A DNA stretch of 64,000 bases from an uncultured Lachnospiraceae bacterium (GTDB taxonomy: Bacteria; Bacillota; Clostridia; Lachnospirales; Lachnospiraceae). Position numbers and translations under genes: made by a program. Of the stretch, positions 17,958 to 25,953 are shown one piece after another. The notes under the pieces are model-generated. The model was not told the origin of the DNA. It ran no database searches and saw nothing but the letters and a program-made list of their open reading frames with translations. The stretch's first letter is position 1. Each line of letters opens with the position of its first letter. The DNA lies in contig CAJUFQ010000020.1 in NCBI GenBank assembly GCA_910585625.1, positions 1 to 64,000 of the forward strand, given 5' to 3'.

Positions 17958-17986
17958 TTGAATTCCGCAGGGGAAAATGATAATAT
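17958..17986 (+). promoter_or_regulatory. candidate sigma-A promoter within the island
   Basis: TTGAAT at 17958-17963 and TAATAT at 17981-17986 with a 17-base spacer, in the 141-base gap before the glycosyltransferase at 18070. It would allow independent expression of the second half of the island. Confidence 0.5.
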
Positions 17987-18069
17987 AATATACAGTGTGA
18001 GCTGGGGGTTGTATGATTTTTGAGTGGAATCATTCATAATTTACATAACGAATAGAGGGAGCGTGCCTT

Positions 18070-19467
18070 ATGCAGTTTGCGATTTTTGGGACAGGAAGGG
18101 TTTTTTACCGATACTGGCCCCATCTGGACAGGGAGCAGGTAGTGTGTCTTATTGATAACGATACCAATAAGATAGGGGGGGCTATTGATGGCGTTGAAAT
18201 TATCTCTCCAGACGAATTGAAACGTTTTCGTTATGATGGGGTATTGATATTAAGCGTGCAATATCCCCAGATGAAAAAGCAGCTGATGGAATTGGGGATA
18301 CCTGAGGACGTCATTTATCATCATGGAGAAATTGGTAATTTACTGAGAAGGGATATCAGGATATATAAAAGCGGGCAGGAGTATTCCCTGGAGCAATGGC
18401 TTGATGGGAATCAAAAAAAGAGGAGAATTTTTCTGTTGTCCCATGAGATGACTTATACCGGGGCGCCAATCGCCCTCTTGAACATGGCGAAAGTGCTGAG
18501 GGACATGGGGTGTGCCGTAGTCTATGCGGGTATGATCGGAGGGGCGTTGGTTCATGAACTTACGGAGAGTGGGCTGGAGTATATTGACGACTGGGGGTTT
18601 GTGTGCCCGCGGCAGCAGAAGGAGGCTCTCAGGAAATTCGGCATGGCTGTCATATGTACGTATGGGCTGAAAATGTGCGTAAGGGAGTATAGCGATTTAC
18701 AGATTCCGATTTTATGGTGGCTTCATGAGGCGGAGAATCATTACAAAAATGGGGCGGGGCTTTCTGGGCTTGGCAAGAATGTGCATGTATACTGTGGGGG
18801 TGAACGGGCCAGGCGTATTTTTGAGTCTTATCATAAGGGGCTGGCCGCACAGGTGCTGCAGTATTGCGTCCCACGGGAAGAGGAGGCAGCTTCCTTAGGG
18901 TTGGGACATCTGTCAGAGAAGATACGTATAGCCTTGGTGGGGATGATCTGCAAAAGAAAGGCGCAGGGCGTCTTATTGAGGGCTGTTTCTGCGTTGCCCG
19001 CGGAATATCAGGAACAGATTGAAGTTTTGATTGTCGGCTCTGTCCTTAAGATGGAGCAGAGTTATTGGGATGAGCAGCAGCTGCTGCTCAGGAGGTTAAA
19101 GAATATAAAGGTTATGGGGGAGATGCCTCAAAAGGAACTCGCGCGTATTTATCAGGGGATGGATGTGTTGGTCTGTCCCTCGAAGGACGACCCGATGCCA
19201 ATCGTTGTTACACAGGCAATGATGTATGGGAAGGCCTGCATTATCTCCGAAAACGTAGGACAAGCCGAATTTATCAGACAGGGAGAAAATGGGTTTGTAT
19301 TTCAAGATGAGATACAGCTTACGGAATTGTTGAAATGGCTTGTGGATAATAGAGAAAAGCTGTCAGATATGGGAGGACATGCAAGGGAGATTTACGAACA
19401 GAATTTCAGTGAACGTGCAATGGAAGAAAAACTTCGGCTTTTTATGAAAGAAAACGTGTGGATCTAA
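18070..19467 (+). CDS. family 4 glycosyltransferase with N-terminal Rossmann-like module
   Basis: A 465-residue protein. Residues 1-100 are the Rossmann-like module (MQFAIFGTGRVFYRYW ... CLIDNDTNKIGG). Residues 115-465 are a GT-B family 4 transferase, with RRIFLLSHEMTYTGAPIAL at the N-terminal lobe and VCPSKDDPMPIVVTQAMMYG in the C-terminal lobe. In that motif the usual EX7E acids appear as Asp and Gln, which is unusual and could affect retaining catalysis or donor binding. A G7 run at 18175-18181 lies in frame in the module and would cause early truncation if it slipped. It is followed by another transferase after 10 bases. Confidence 0.83.
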   Translation: MQFAIFGTGRVFYRYWPHLDREQVVCLIDNDTNKIGGAIDGVEIISPDELKRFRYDGVLILSVQYPQMKKQLMELGIPEDVIYHHGEIGNLLRRDIRIYKSGQEYSLEQWLDGNQKKRRIFLLSHEMTYTGAPIALLNMAKVLRDMGCAVVYAGMIGGALVHELTESGLEYIDDWGFVCPRQQKEALRKFGMAVICTYGLKMCVREYSDLQIPILWWLHEAENHYKNGAGLSGLGKNVHVYCGGERARRIFESYHKGLAAQVLQYCVPREEEAASLGLGHLSEKIRIALVGMICKRKAQGVLLRAVSALPAEYQEQIEVLIVGSVLKMEQSYWDEQQLLLRRLKNIKVMGEMPQKELARIYQGMDVLVCPSKDDPMPIVVTQAMMYGKACIISENVGQAEFIRQGENGFVFQDEIQLTELLKWLVDNREKLSDMGGHAREIYEQNFSERAMEEKLRLFMKENVWI

Positions 19468-19477
19468 GGAGAGTACA

Positions 19478-20677
19478 ATGACAGACACATCAATGATTGT
19501 CACTTTATATCAGGGAGACCGGTATCTGCCATATTTGCTGCAGATTGCAGAAGAAAATTTCCGAAATATGAAACTTCGGCTGGGGCTGGACTGTGAGCTT
19601 ATCCTGGTGAACGACGACCCAAGGAAAATATTGCCAATCAAGGGGGGGGAGAAGAGCTGGGGGGAAATTATTGTACGCAACTTGGAAGAGAACCGGGGCA
19701 TACATGGCGCAAGGCAATCAGGAGTGAAGCTGGCAAAAGGCCGGTATCTTGTCTTCTTGGATCAGGATGATAAAATATCCGGAAGCTATCTGGCGAGCCA
19801 GAGGGAGAAGATTGGGGACAACGATGCAGTGGTATGTAACGGATATCTGACAAAATATTGCATGGATGTAAAGTGGTGCATATATGCGTCTCCTGAGGCA
19901 CAGGAGCAGGTGTCAGATTTGGATAAGTACCTCTCACAGGGAAACCAGATTATTTCGCCAGGGCAAGTTCTGCTAAAGCGGGAGGCAATTCCTGAGATAT
20001 GGATGGGCAGTACCATGAAAAGAAACGGGGCAGACGACTATTTGCTGTGGGTTTTGATGTTGGTTTCCGGGAAATTATTTTCGGTTAACGCAGAATGCAT
20101 CTATGTACATGTCGGGCATGGAGGGAACATATCGAACCAAACAGCGGCTATGGATGTTTCCATTAAAGAGGCAATCGGCATCATACGGGAGTCAGCCGGG
20201 GGTTTGGATATTCAGGAAGAACAGTTGGATAAAATGGAGCAGTGGCGGAAGGAAAAATGGGAAAGGGAGAAATCTGCCAAGACAACGCATATTTTTGAGA
20301 TATTTGGCCGTTGGACATATCTGGGGGAACAAGGGATATCGATGGCAGATTTTTTTCAGAGCCAGGGAGCCGGGCGTCTTGCGATATATGGGTTAGGCTA
20401 TATCGGCGGCAGGCTGTTTGATGAGTTGAGGGATACGGGTGTTGAGGTGGTATGCGGGATTGACCGGCAGGCGGATCGGGTAGCTGTCGAGAATCTTCCG
20501 GTTGTAGCGTTGGATGACGAGAAAACCGAGGAGTTTGTGCAGCGGACAGACGCCATTGTAGTGACTGCCATATATGATGTTCCTCAAATTAAGAAGATGA
20601 TAGAGGCAAGGTTTCAGGACATCAGGATTTTTTCATTTGAGGAAATTATTCAGGAGCTTCTTGCAAGTTCAGGGTAG
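19478..20677 (+). CDS. family 2 glycosyltransferase with C-terminal Rossmann-like module
   Basis: A 399-residue protein. Residues 1-220 are a GT-A domain, with SMIVTLYQGDRYLPYLL, LILVNDDPRK, NRGIHGARQSGVKLAKG and FLDQDDKISG as the metal site. Residues 295-399 carry the Rossmann-like module (GRLAIYGLGYIGGRLF ... CGIDRQADRV). A G8 run at 19642-19649 lies in frame within the GT domain and is a possible switch site. It is arranged like the 16729 protein but is clearly a different sequence. The donor and acceptor are unknown. Confidence 0.83.
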   Translation: MTDTSMIVTLYQGDRYLPYLLQIAEENFRNMKLRLGLDCELILVNDDPRKILPIKGGEKSWGEIIVRNLEENRGIHGARQSGVKLAKGRYLVFLDQDDKISGSYLASQREKIGDNDAVVCNGYLTKYCMDVKWCIYASPEAQEQVSDLDKYLSQGNQIISPGQVLLKREAIPEIWMGSTMKRNGADDYLLWVLMLVSGKLFSVNAECIYVHVGHGGNISNQTAAMDVSIKEAIGIIRESAGGLDIQEEQLDKMEQWRKEKWEREKSAKTTHIFEIFGRWTYLGEQGISMADFFQSQGAGRLAIYGLGYIGGRLFDELRDTGVEVVCGIDRQADRVAVENLPVVALDDEKTEEFVQRTDAIVVTAIYDVPQIKKMIEARFQDIRIFSFEEIIQELLASSG

Positions 20678-20706
20678 TTTTTCATGTGCGTGAAAGGAGA
20701 GGAAAT

Positions 20707-21690
20707 ATGTTGAAAAAAGAGCCGTTGGTGTCAGTGTGCATGCCTTGCTATAATCATGAAGAGTTCGTGGGCCCGGCAATCCAAAGCGTGTTGGGGCAGA
20801 CGTATGCTAATTTGGAATTGATTGTAGTAGATGATGTCTCCAAGGACAATTCGGTAGGAGTGATAAAAAGTTTTGACGATCCCAGGATACGTCTGACCGT
20901 CATGGAGGAAAACACCGGGTTTGGGGCGGCTGAATATATGTTCAGGCAGGCCAAGGGGGAGTTTATCTGTTGGGTGGATTCTGACGATATCTGGGCGGAG
21001 ACGTTGCTGGAAAAATATATGGATTTTCTTGGGGAACATGAAGAATATGGGGGATGTGTCTGTAAGCCATTTGTGATTGATAAAGATGGAAATCTGATGG
21101 AGGAGCATTTATTCTGTACCATATTTTCTGACGAAAACAGGAAGAAAGAAGAGTGGTTCCGCAAAATATATCTGGAGGGAAATTGCTTATGCTCATCGTC
21201 CCTGTGCGTGAGGAAAAGCATATACGACCAGGTTGGAGAATTTTGTTTCCAGTATAAACAGATTCATGATTATGACTATTGGCTCCGTTTCCTGCAAGTG
21301 GCAGAAATTTATATGTACCCCGAAAGCCTTGCGGGTTATCGGGTGCATTGGGAGGGGGAAAATGCGAATTTCAGCACGCCTTCTCCAGAGGTGGACAGAA
21401 GGGAACAAATTGAACGGGCATATATTCTGCTTGAGGTTATGGAGAATCTGAGCGAGGAATACTTTGTGAAAGCTTTTTCTGATTTATTGCGGATTCAGCC
21501 GGGGGAAGAGGGATTTTGCCTGGAGTGTGAAAAATTCTGGATAATGAAGAATTGCAAAAACTGCCGGCTGCTGTCAGTTGTTTTTTATTATTACCGCCAC
21601 TACCAGGAAAGTAATTTTAAACGCTATGCCAAGACGGTGTATGGGATAACAAATAATATGATATATGAATTGGCTGGAAAAGTAAAATAA
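20707..21690 (+). CDS. family 2 glycosyltransferase
   Basis: A 327-residue GT-A protein with VSVCMPCYNHEEFVGPAIQS, LIVVDDVSKDNS and WVDSDDIWAE as the metal-binding motif, and a QIHDYDYWLRFLQ segment near the acceptor site. The ATG at 20707 has GAAAGGAGAGG just upstream; an upstream GTG at 20686 is in frame but lacks a site. It has no extra module, unlike its two neighbours. It probably extends the island glycan. Confidence 0.86.
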   Translation: MLKKEPLVSVCMPCYNHEEFVGPAIQSVLGQTYANLELIVVDDVSKDNSVGVIKSFDDPRIRLTVMEENTGFGAAEYMFRQAKGEFICWVDSDDIWAETLLEKYMDFLGEHEEYGGCVCKPFVIDKDGNLMEEHLFCTIFSDENRKKEEWFRKIYLEGNCLCSSSLCVRKSIYDQVGEFCFQYKQIHDYDYWLRFLQVAEIYMYPESLAGYRVHWEGENANFSTPSPEVDRREQIERAYILLEVMENLSEEYFVKAFSDLLRIQPGEEGFCLECEKFWIMKNCKNCRLLSVVFYYYRHYQESNFKRYAKTVYGITNNMIYELAGKVK

Positions 21691-21734
21691 CCGCTGTGAA
21701 TGATATGTGAGATTCTGTGGGAAAGGTGTCGGGG

Positions 21735-24128
21735 ATGAGGGCATACCAAAAAAAAGAAATTTTTGATATATTGAATTATATGTACAATATTGAGGAACAG
21801 TGTGCAGGGGATATCCTGACGCAAGAGACAGGCGCAGAGCTGCAAGACTGTGCCGTTCGTGCCGGGACTATGCTTGAGGGGGAAAAGGGGCATCGTGAGC
21901 CGGTTCATGAATTAGAGCAATACTGTGAATTGGTATATCAGTCTGTTGTAAATAACAATTCACAGGGAGGATTGGCGAGGAAAGAACTGCTTGGCAGAGT
22001 GAAACGGTATATCGTATTGCTGGAAGCGGATAAAAATAAAATTGTTTTCATGCCATACAAGTTCTGCATGTGGGATTCCATGGAAAGCATATATCATGCC
22101 GCCTGCAAAGAGCAGGGGAATTGGGAGGTAAAGGTGCATCCTTTGCCGTATAGGTATAAAGACGGCGGTTCTGCCTGCTATGAGGGGGAATATTTCCAAA
22201 GTCTTCCTGGATACATCAGTTATGAAGAGTATGATTTGGAAAAGGAAAAGCCGGATATTATCGTAATCCACAATCCGTACGATCAGTATAATCAGATTAC
22301 GGAGGTATTTGGGGAATATTTCAGCACGGAACTGAGGAAACATACAAAGCGGCTGGTATATGTACCGTATTATATTAACCAGCAAAACAATGAAAAAGTT
22401 GGGAGGATGATACTTCCAGGTATTAAAAATGCCACAGATATATTTGTACAGTCGGAAGAAATACGCAAGCAGTACCTGCATTGGAATCCGGGGAAAAATG
22501 TCTATGCGGTAGGTTCTCCCAAGATTGACAGAATTGTCAATGCGGGAAATGATTCTGGCATTGGAAGGCACACCTTTTTCTTAAATACACATTTGATTCC
22601 AATTTTAGAAGAGCCGGAAACATTTTTGGAAAGAACAGAAAAACTGCTGCTGTACTTCCGGGAGCGTCCGGAGATTTCACTTATCTGGCGGCCGCACCCT
22701 ATGAGTTTACATACTTTTGAGAAGCAGGAAAACAGGGAGGCTTACCAGAGGCTTTTGCTGTGGTGCGAAGATATAGATAATATCAGCCTAGATCAGTCAG
22801 AGGATTTTATCAGCAGCCTGATTAAAGCAGACGCTTATATAGGCGACCGTAGTTCATTGATGGTTCTGTTTGGGATGCAGGGAAAGCCTATGTATATATA
22901 TGAGCTGGAGAAAAAAGGCAAAGCGCGTCTGGAGTGTTTGGATGCCTGTATCCATGCCGGAAGGGTTTGGCTGCTTGGGCTTCAGACCCAGATGATATTT
23001 TCGGTAGGTTTGTCCTGTGAGGACGTAGTTTCTGAATACGCGCTGCAGGAGCGCGGGAATGGAGCATATGATTATAATGATTACGAGGAACGTTTTCATT
23101 ATCTGAGAAAAAGAGGAGACGACCTGTTTCTCTTTCCGGGTGAGGGCCAAAATTTACTTACAATACATTGCGCTACGAACAAGATGGAGAGAGTAAGCCT
23201 TATGGGTGGCGGGGAAGCGTATGCGAACTACCGGACGCAAGACATTATTGAATTTGAAGGCGGCTTTTATATTTTTCCGGGTTATTTTGACAGCCCGCTG
23301 CTTTGGTTCGACGGCAAAGAAGTATATGAGTGCAAAGGCTGGATAGAGGCAATGCGGGAATTGGCAGGACGTGACTTTGGTGAGATAACAGAGAGTGTGG
23401 TTTTTGATGAGGGAAAGGCGTGGATCATGTTGGAGAGGACGAACCGGCTGATCTGCACATCTTTGGAAGATTTAGGGATTGAATACTATGATATTCCAGT
23501 GGAGGGATATTTTATAGACGTCATACAGAAACAAGGAAGGTTATTTTGGATGGCTCCTTCGGGAAAGGGAAAAATTGTAGTTTGGTCTGTAGAGAATGGG
23601 ATAGAGCGGGAGTATGATAAGTTCCCGCAAGAACTGAAATTTCCCCAAATGTATGCGTTTACAAAGGTTGTCTGCTTTAAGGATTCGGTATGGTTTTTGC
23701 CGCGGAATGCAAATGGGATTTTGATATTGGACGTTGAAAAAGATGATATGGAGATGATTAGCCTGCCGGAGAACTTCTTTATGGGGGAAGATGGGGAAGG
23801 GATGCCCAAGTTTTGCGTCCATATAGTTTCTGAGAACCGAATGCTCCTGCCGGCTTGCGACGGCAGATATCATTTGATAGTAGATATCAAAGAACGGAAG
23901 ATTGTGCGCCAGATCAGCGCGGAACTTTCTCAGGATTGTTTTGCAGAACTGTATAAAGACAAAAATGTCTGGCTGCAAAAAGAGTTCTGTGCATTGGGTG
24001 ATTTTATAGAAGATACGATAAATAATTACCATTTTTCAGAAAAAGAACAAGAATATTTTTTGAAAGGTATCACGAATCCCGGTTCTTGCGGAGAGAAAAT
24101 ATGGGAGCGGATTTGCGGGTTGCTATGA
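21735..24128 (+). CDS. CDP-glycerol glycerophosphotransferase-like protein with C-terminal propeller-like region
   Basis: A 797-residue protein. Residues about 85-400 resemble the TagF/CDP-glycerol:glycerophosphotransferase family: KIVFMPYKFCMWDSMESIY, RLVYVPYYINQ, a RPHP motif in LIWRPHPMSLHT, and DAYIGDRSSLMVLFGMQG in place of the family SDYSS. Residues about 420-797 have repeated short beta-strand blocks with aromatic and Gly residues (RTQDIIEFEGGFYIFPGY, VVCFKDSVWFLPRNANGI), suggesting a beta-propeller. Such a fusion is not standard for TagF. With LicD and the cytidylyltransferase fusion it argues for phosphoglycerol or a similar decoration on the glycan. ATG 21735 follows GAAAGG; an in-frame GTG lies at 21717. 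Confidence 0.72.
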   Translation: MRAYQKKEIFDILNYMYNIEEQCAGDILTQETGAELQDCAVRAGTMLEGEKGHREPVHELEQYCELVYQSVVNNNSQGGLARKELLGRVKRYIVLLEADKNKIVFMPYKFCMWDSMESIYHAACKEQGNWEVKVHPLPYRYKDGGSACYEGEYFQSLPGYISYEEYDLEKEKPDIIVIHNPYDQYNQITEVFGEYFSTELRKHTKRLVYVPYYINQQNNEKVGRMILPGIKNATDIFVQSEEIRKQYLHWNPGKNVYAVGSPKIDRIVNAGNDSGIGRHTFFLNTHLIPILEEPETFLERTEKLLLYFRERPEISLIWRPHPMSLHTFEKQENREAYQRLLLWCEDIDNISLDQSEDFISSLIKADAYIGDRSSLMVLFGMQGKPMYIYELEKKGKARLECLDACIHAGRVWLLGLQTQMIFSVGLSCEDVVSEYALQERGNGAYDYNDYEERFHYLRKRGDDLFLFPGEGQNLLTIHCATNKMERVSLMGGGEAYANYRTQDIIEFEGGFYIFPGYFDSPLLWFDGKEVYECKGWIEAMRELAGRDFGEITESVVFDEGKAWIMLERTNRLICTSLEDLGIEYYDIPVEGYFIDVIQKQGRLFWMAPSGKGKIVVWSVENGIEREYDKFPQELKFPQMYAFTKVVCFKDSVWFLPRNANGILILDVEKDDMEMISLPENFFMGEDGEGMPKFCVHIVSENRMLLPACDGRYHLIVDIKERKIVRQISAELSQDCFAELYKDKNVWLQKEFCALGDFIEDTINNYHFSEKEQEYFLKGITNPGSCGEKIWERICGLL

Positions 24129-25420
24129 GAAATTTTGTATTAGCGCATGAAGGAGGTATGGGAATGCCAGGGAGGATTTTCAACCCAAACAATAAGCCTG
24201 TTGTTCTTTGGGGGGCGGGAATGAAGACACGATGGTTACTGCAAAACTGCCATCTGGATTTCCCGGTAGAATGCATCATAGACTCTGATCCTGAGAAGAG
24301 CCAGACAGTATTTTGTGGATTAGATGTTGTTTTGCCCGGCGAGATTGAACAGCTGCAAAGATATTTTGTCATTGTAATACCCCAAAACTGTCAGGAAGAG
24401 ATTTTTTCTTTCTTGTCTCAAAAAAATATGCAGCATACGCTTGATTATATAGGGCTTTCAGAGTTAGCTGGTTTGTACAGAGGGAGCTATGAAAAAAAGA
24501 TGCTGGCAGATATATCTGATGGATATAAGGTTATGGCGCTGCCGGTATTTCCGATAGGGGATATTTGTACCATCATCTCTTTTATTAAACCTTATAAAGA
24601 GATGATAAATCAGCCGTTATCCTTATATGTAGGAAGTGCAAAGAATCAGGAGCTGCTGGAGGTATGTACGGATATTGATAAAGCGGAAGCGCTTTGTATG
24701 AGCCCAATGTTATTTGAAGAAGAGGATGAATTCCTGCAGGAACATGGGATATTAGATTTAAAATATATATTTGCGCTGTTTAAGGGCGAAAAGTATCTTG
24801 ATGGGCCGGCAGAAGTGAGGGCTTTTTTTGGCTTGCCGCAGGACACGGAATGTAACCGGATAGGCATGTGCAATTTTGGGAATAAAGATAACGTTGAAGA
24901 TGTATTTAGGAAATACGGCCTGACAGAGGGCAAGACGGTATTTATCGTGCCATATGGCGATTGGCTTGGAAGACAGGTGGTAACCGAAGGATTCTGGGCG
25001 AAGCTTTGTAAGAGGCTGGAACTAGAGGGGTACGCGGTAATTTTTAATGCTGACAGAGAAATAGTTCCCGGCGTGCCGAGCTTGTTTTTGAATGTTTTGG
25101 ATGTTCCGCTGTTCTCTGAGATGTGTGGCAACGTTGTAGGGGCGCGGACGGGGTTGCTGAATTATATTGCTTTTTTCACAGATGTAATGATTCAGGCAAT
25201 ATGGCCAGGAGACGATAATCCGCATTTTGAAACCGATTACTGGAAGAATTGGTGTGAATTTGGGGGAGTCAGCCAGTCGGAGAGAAGCGGTTACTATATG
25301 AACAATGGCCTGTCGATTCAGCATGAATCGGGCAGAGAGCAAAGGCTTATAGAATTTATCCATGAAGCAGACGAGAAAGACATAGCATTTATTATTGAGA
25401 ATTTAGAAGGCAGAGCGTAG
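24101..25420 (+). CDS. putative GT-B glycosyltransferase with N-terminal Rossmann-like module
   Basis: A 439-residue protein. The N-terminal module is KPVVLWGAGMKTRWLLQNC ... CIIDSDPEKSQ (residues 30-130). The C-terminal half has TVFIVPYGDWLGRQV, GYAVIFNADRE and VVGARTGLLNYIAFF, resembling GT9/heptosyltransferase-type lobes (GxRSGLxD), but the match is distant. ATG 24101 follows GGAGAG and overlaps the 3' end of the previous gene by 28 bases; ATG 24125 is an alternative. It is placed among glycosyltransferases and probably acts with them. Confidence 0.65.
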   Translation: MGADLRVAMRNFVLAHEGGMGMPGRIFNPNNKPVVLWGAGMKTRWLLQNCHLDFPVECIIDSDPEKSQTVFCGLDVVLPGEIEQLQRYFVIVIPQNCQEEIFSFLSQKNMQHTLDYIGLSELAGLYRGSYEKKMLADISDGYKVMALPVFPIGDICTIISFIKPYKEMINQPLSLYVGSAKNQELLEVCTDIDKAEALCMSPMLFEEEDEFLQEHGILDLKYIFALFKGEKYLDGPAEVRAFFGLPQDTECNRIGMCNFGNKDNVEDVFRKYGLTEGKTVFIVPYGDWLGRQVVTEGFWAKLCKRLELEGYAVIFNADREIVPGVPSLFLNVLDVPLFSEMCGNVVGARTGLLNYIAFFTDVMIQAIWPGDDNPHFETDYWKNWCEFGGVSQSERSGYYMNNGLSIQHESGREQRLIEFIHEADEKDIAFIIENLEGRA

Positions 25421-25430
25421 AGGAGATTAT

Positions 25431-25496
25431 ATGCAGATTTCAGGGTTTACATATGATTTGCAGGCAATTTATAGGAAAGGGGGAATTATGGGTTGA
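25431..25496 (+). CDS. possible 21-codon leader ORF overlapping the next gene
   Basis: An ATG with a strong AGAGGAGATTAT upstream opens a 21-residue frame ending in TGA at 25494-25496. That stop overlaps the TTG start of the ketoisomerase gene (TTGA). It may serve to couple translation of the next gene. It resembles no known peptide and may be chance. Confidence 0.35.
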   Translation: MQISGFTYDLQAIYRKGGIMG

Positions 25497-25933
25497 AACT
25501 TTTAAAAGATATGTACCGTGTCATAGAGTTTCCGAAATATGGGGATGAGCGGGGCAGTCTGGTAGTTCTGGAGGGGGAATATATGGACATACCCTTTGAG
25601 ATAAAGCGTGTTTTCTTTATCTATGTCAACGATGTTACAGAGGTCAGAGGCAAACACGCAAACCGCGAGAGCGAGCTGGTGCTGATATGTGCCAGCGGCA
25701 GATGTAAGGTAAAAGTCTCGGATGGCTATGAAGAGGAGATTGTGGAGCTGCATGATTCCAGGAAAGGGCTTTATATCGCGCCTATGTGTTGGAAAGAGAT
25801 GTACGAATTCTCAAGTGACGCCGTCCTTTTAGTCGTGTCATCTGAGCATTATAGCGAGGAGGAGTATATCAGTGATTTTGGGCAGTATAAAAAAATGATG
25901 CGGGCAGGGTTCGCAGAAGATGCAGAAAAATAA
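25493..25933 (+). CDS. FdtA/QdtA-like sugar 3,4-ketoisomerase (WxcM-like cupin)
   Basis: A 146-residue single-domain cupin of the FdtA family. These convert dTDP-4-keto-6-deoxyglucose to the 3-keto isomer ahead of 3-amination. Family motifs are RVIEFPKYGDERGSLVVLEG, FEIKRVFFIY, RGKHANRESELVLICASG (the GxHAH-type segment) and GLYIAPMCWKEMYEFSSDAVLLVV. No ATG with a ribosome-binding site fits; TTG 25493 does, after AAAGGGGG and overlapping a short leader frame. ATG 25511 would cut the conserved start. It works with the Lys-containing aminotransferase at 29070. RmlA and RmlB, needed for the dTDP substrate, are outside the window. Confidence 0.85.
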   Translation: MKLLKDMYRVIEFPKYGDERGSLVVLEGEYMDIPFEIKRVFFIYVNDVTEVRGKHANRESELVLICASGRCKVKVSDGYEEEIVELHDSRKGLYIAPMCWKEMYEFSSDAVLLVVSSEHYSEEEYISDFGQYKKMMRAGFAEDAEK

Positions 25934-25953
25934 TGGAAGAAGGAGAGCGGATT

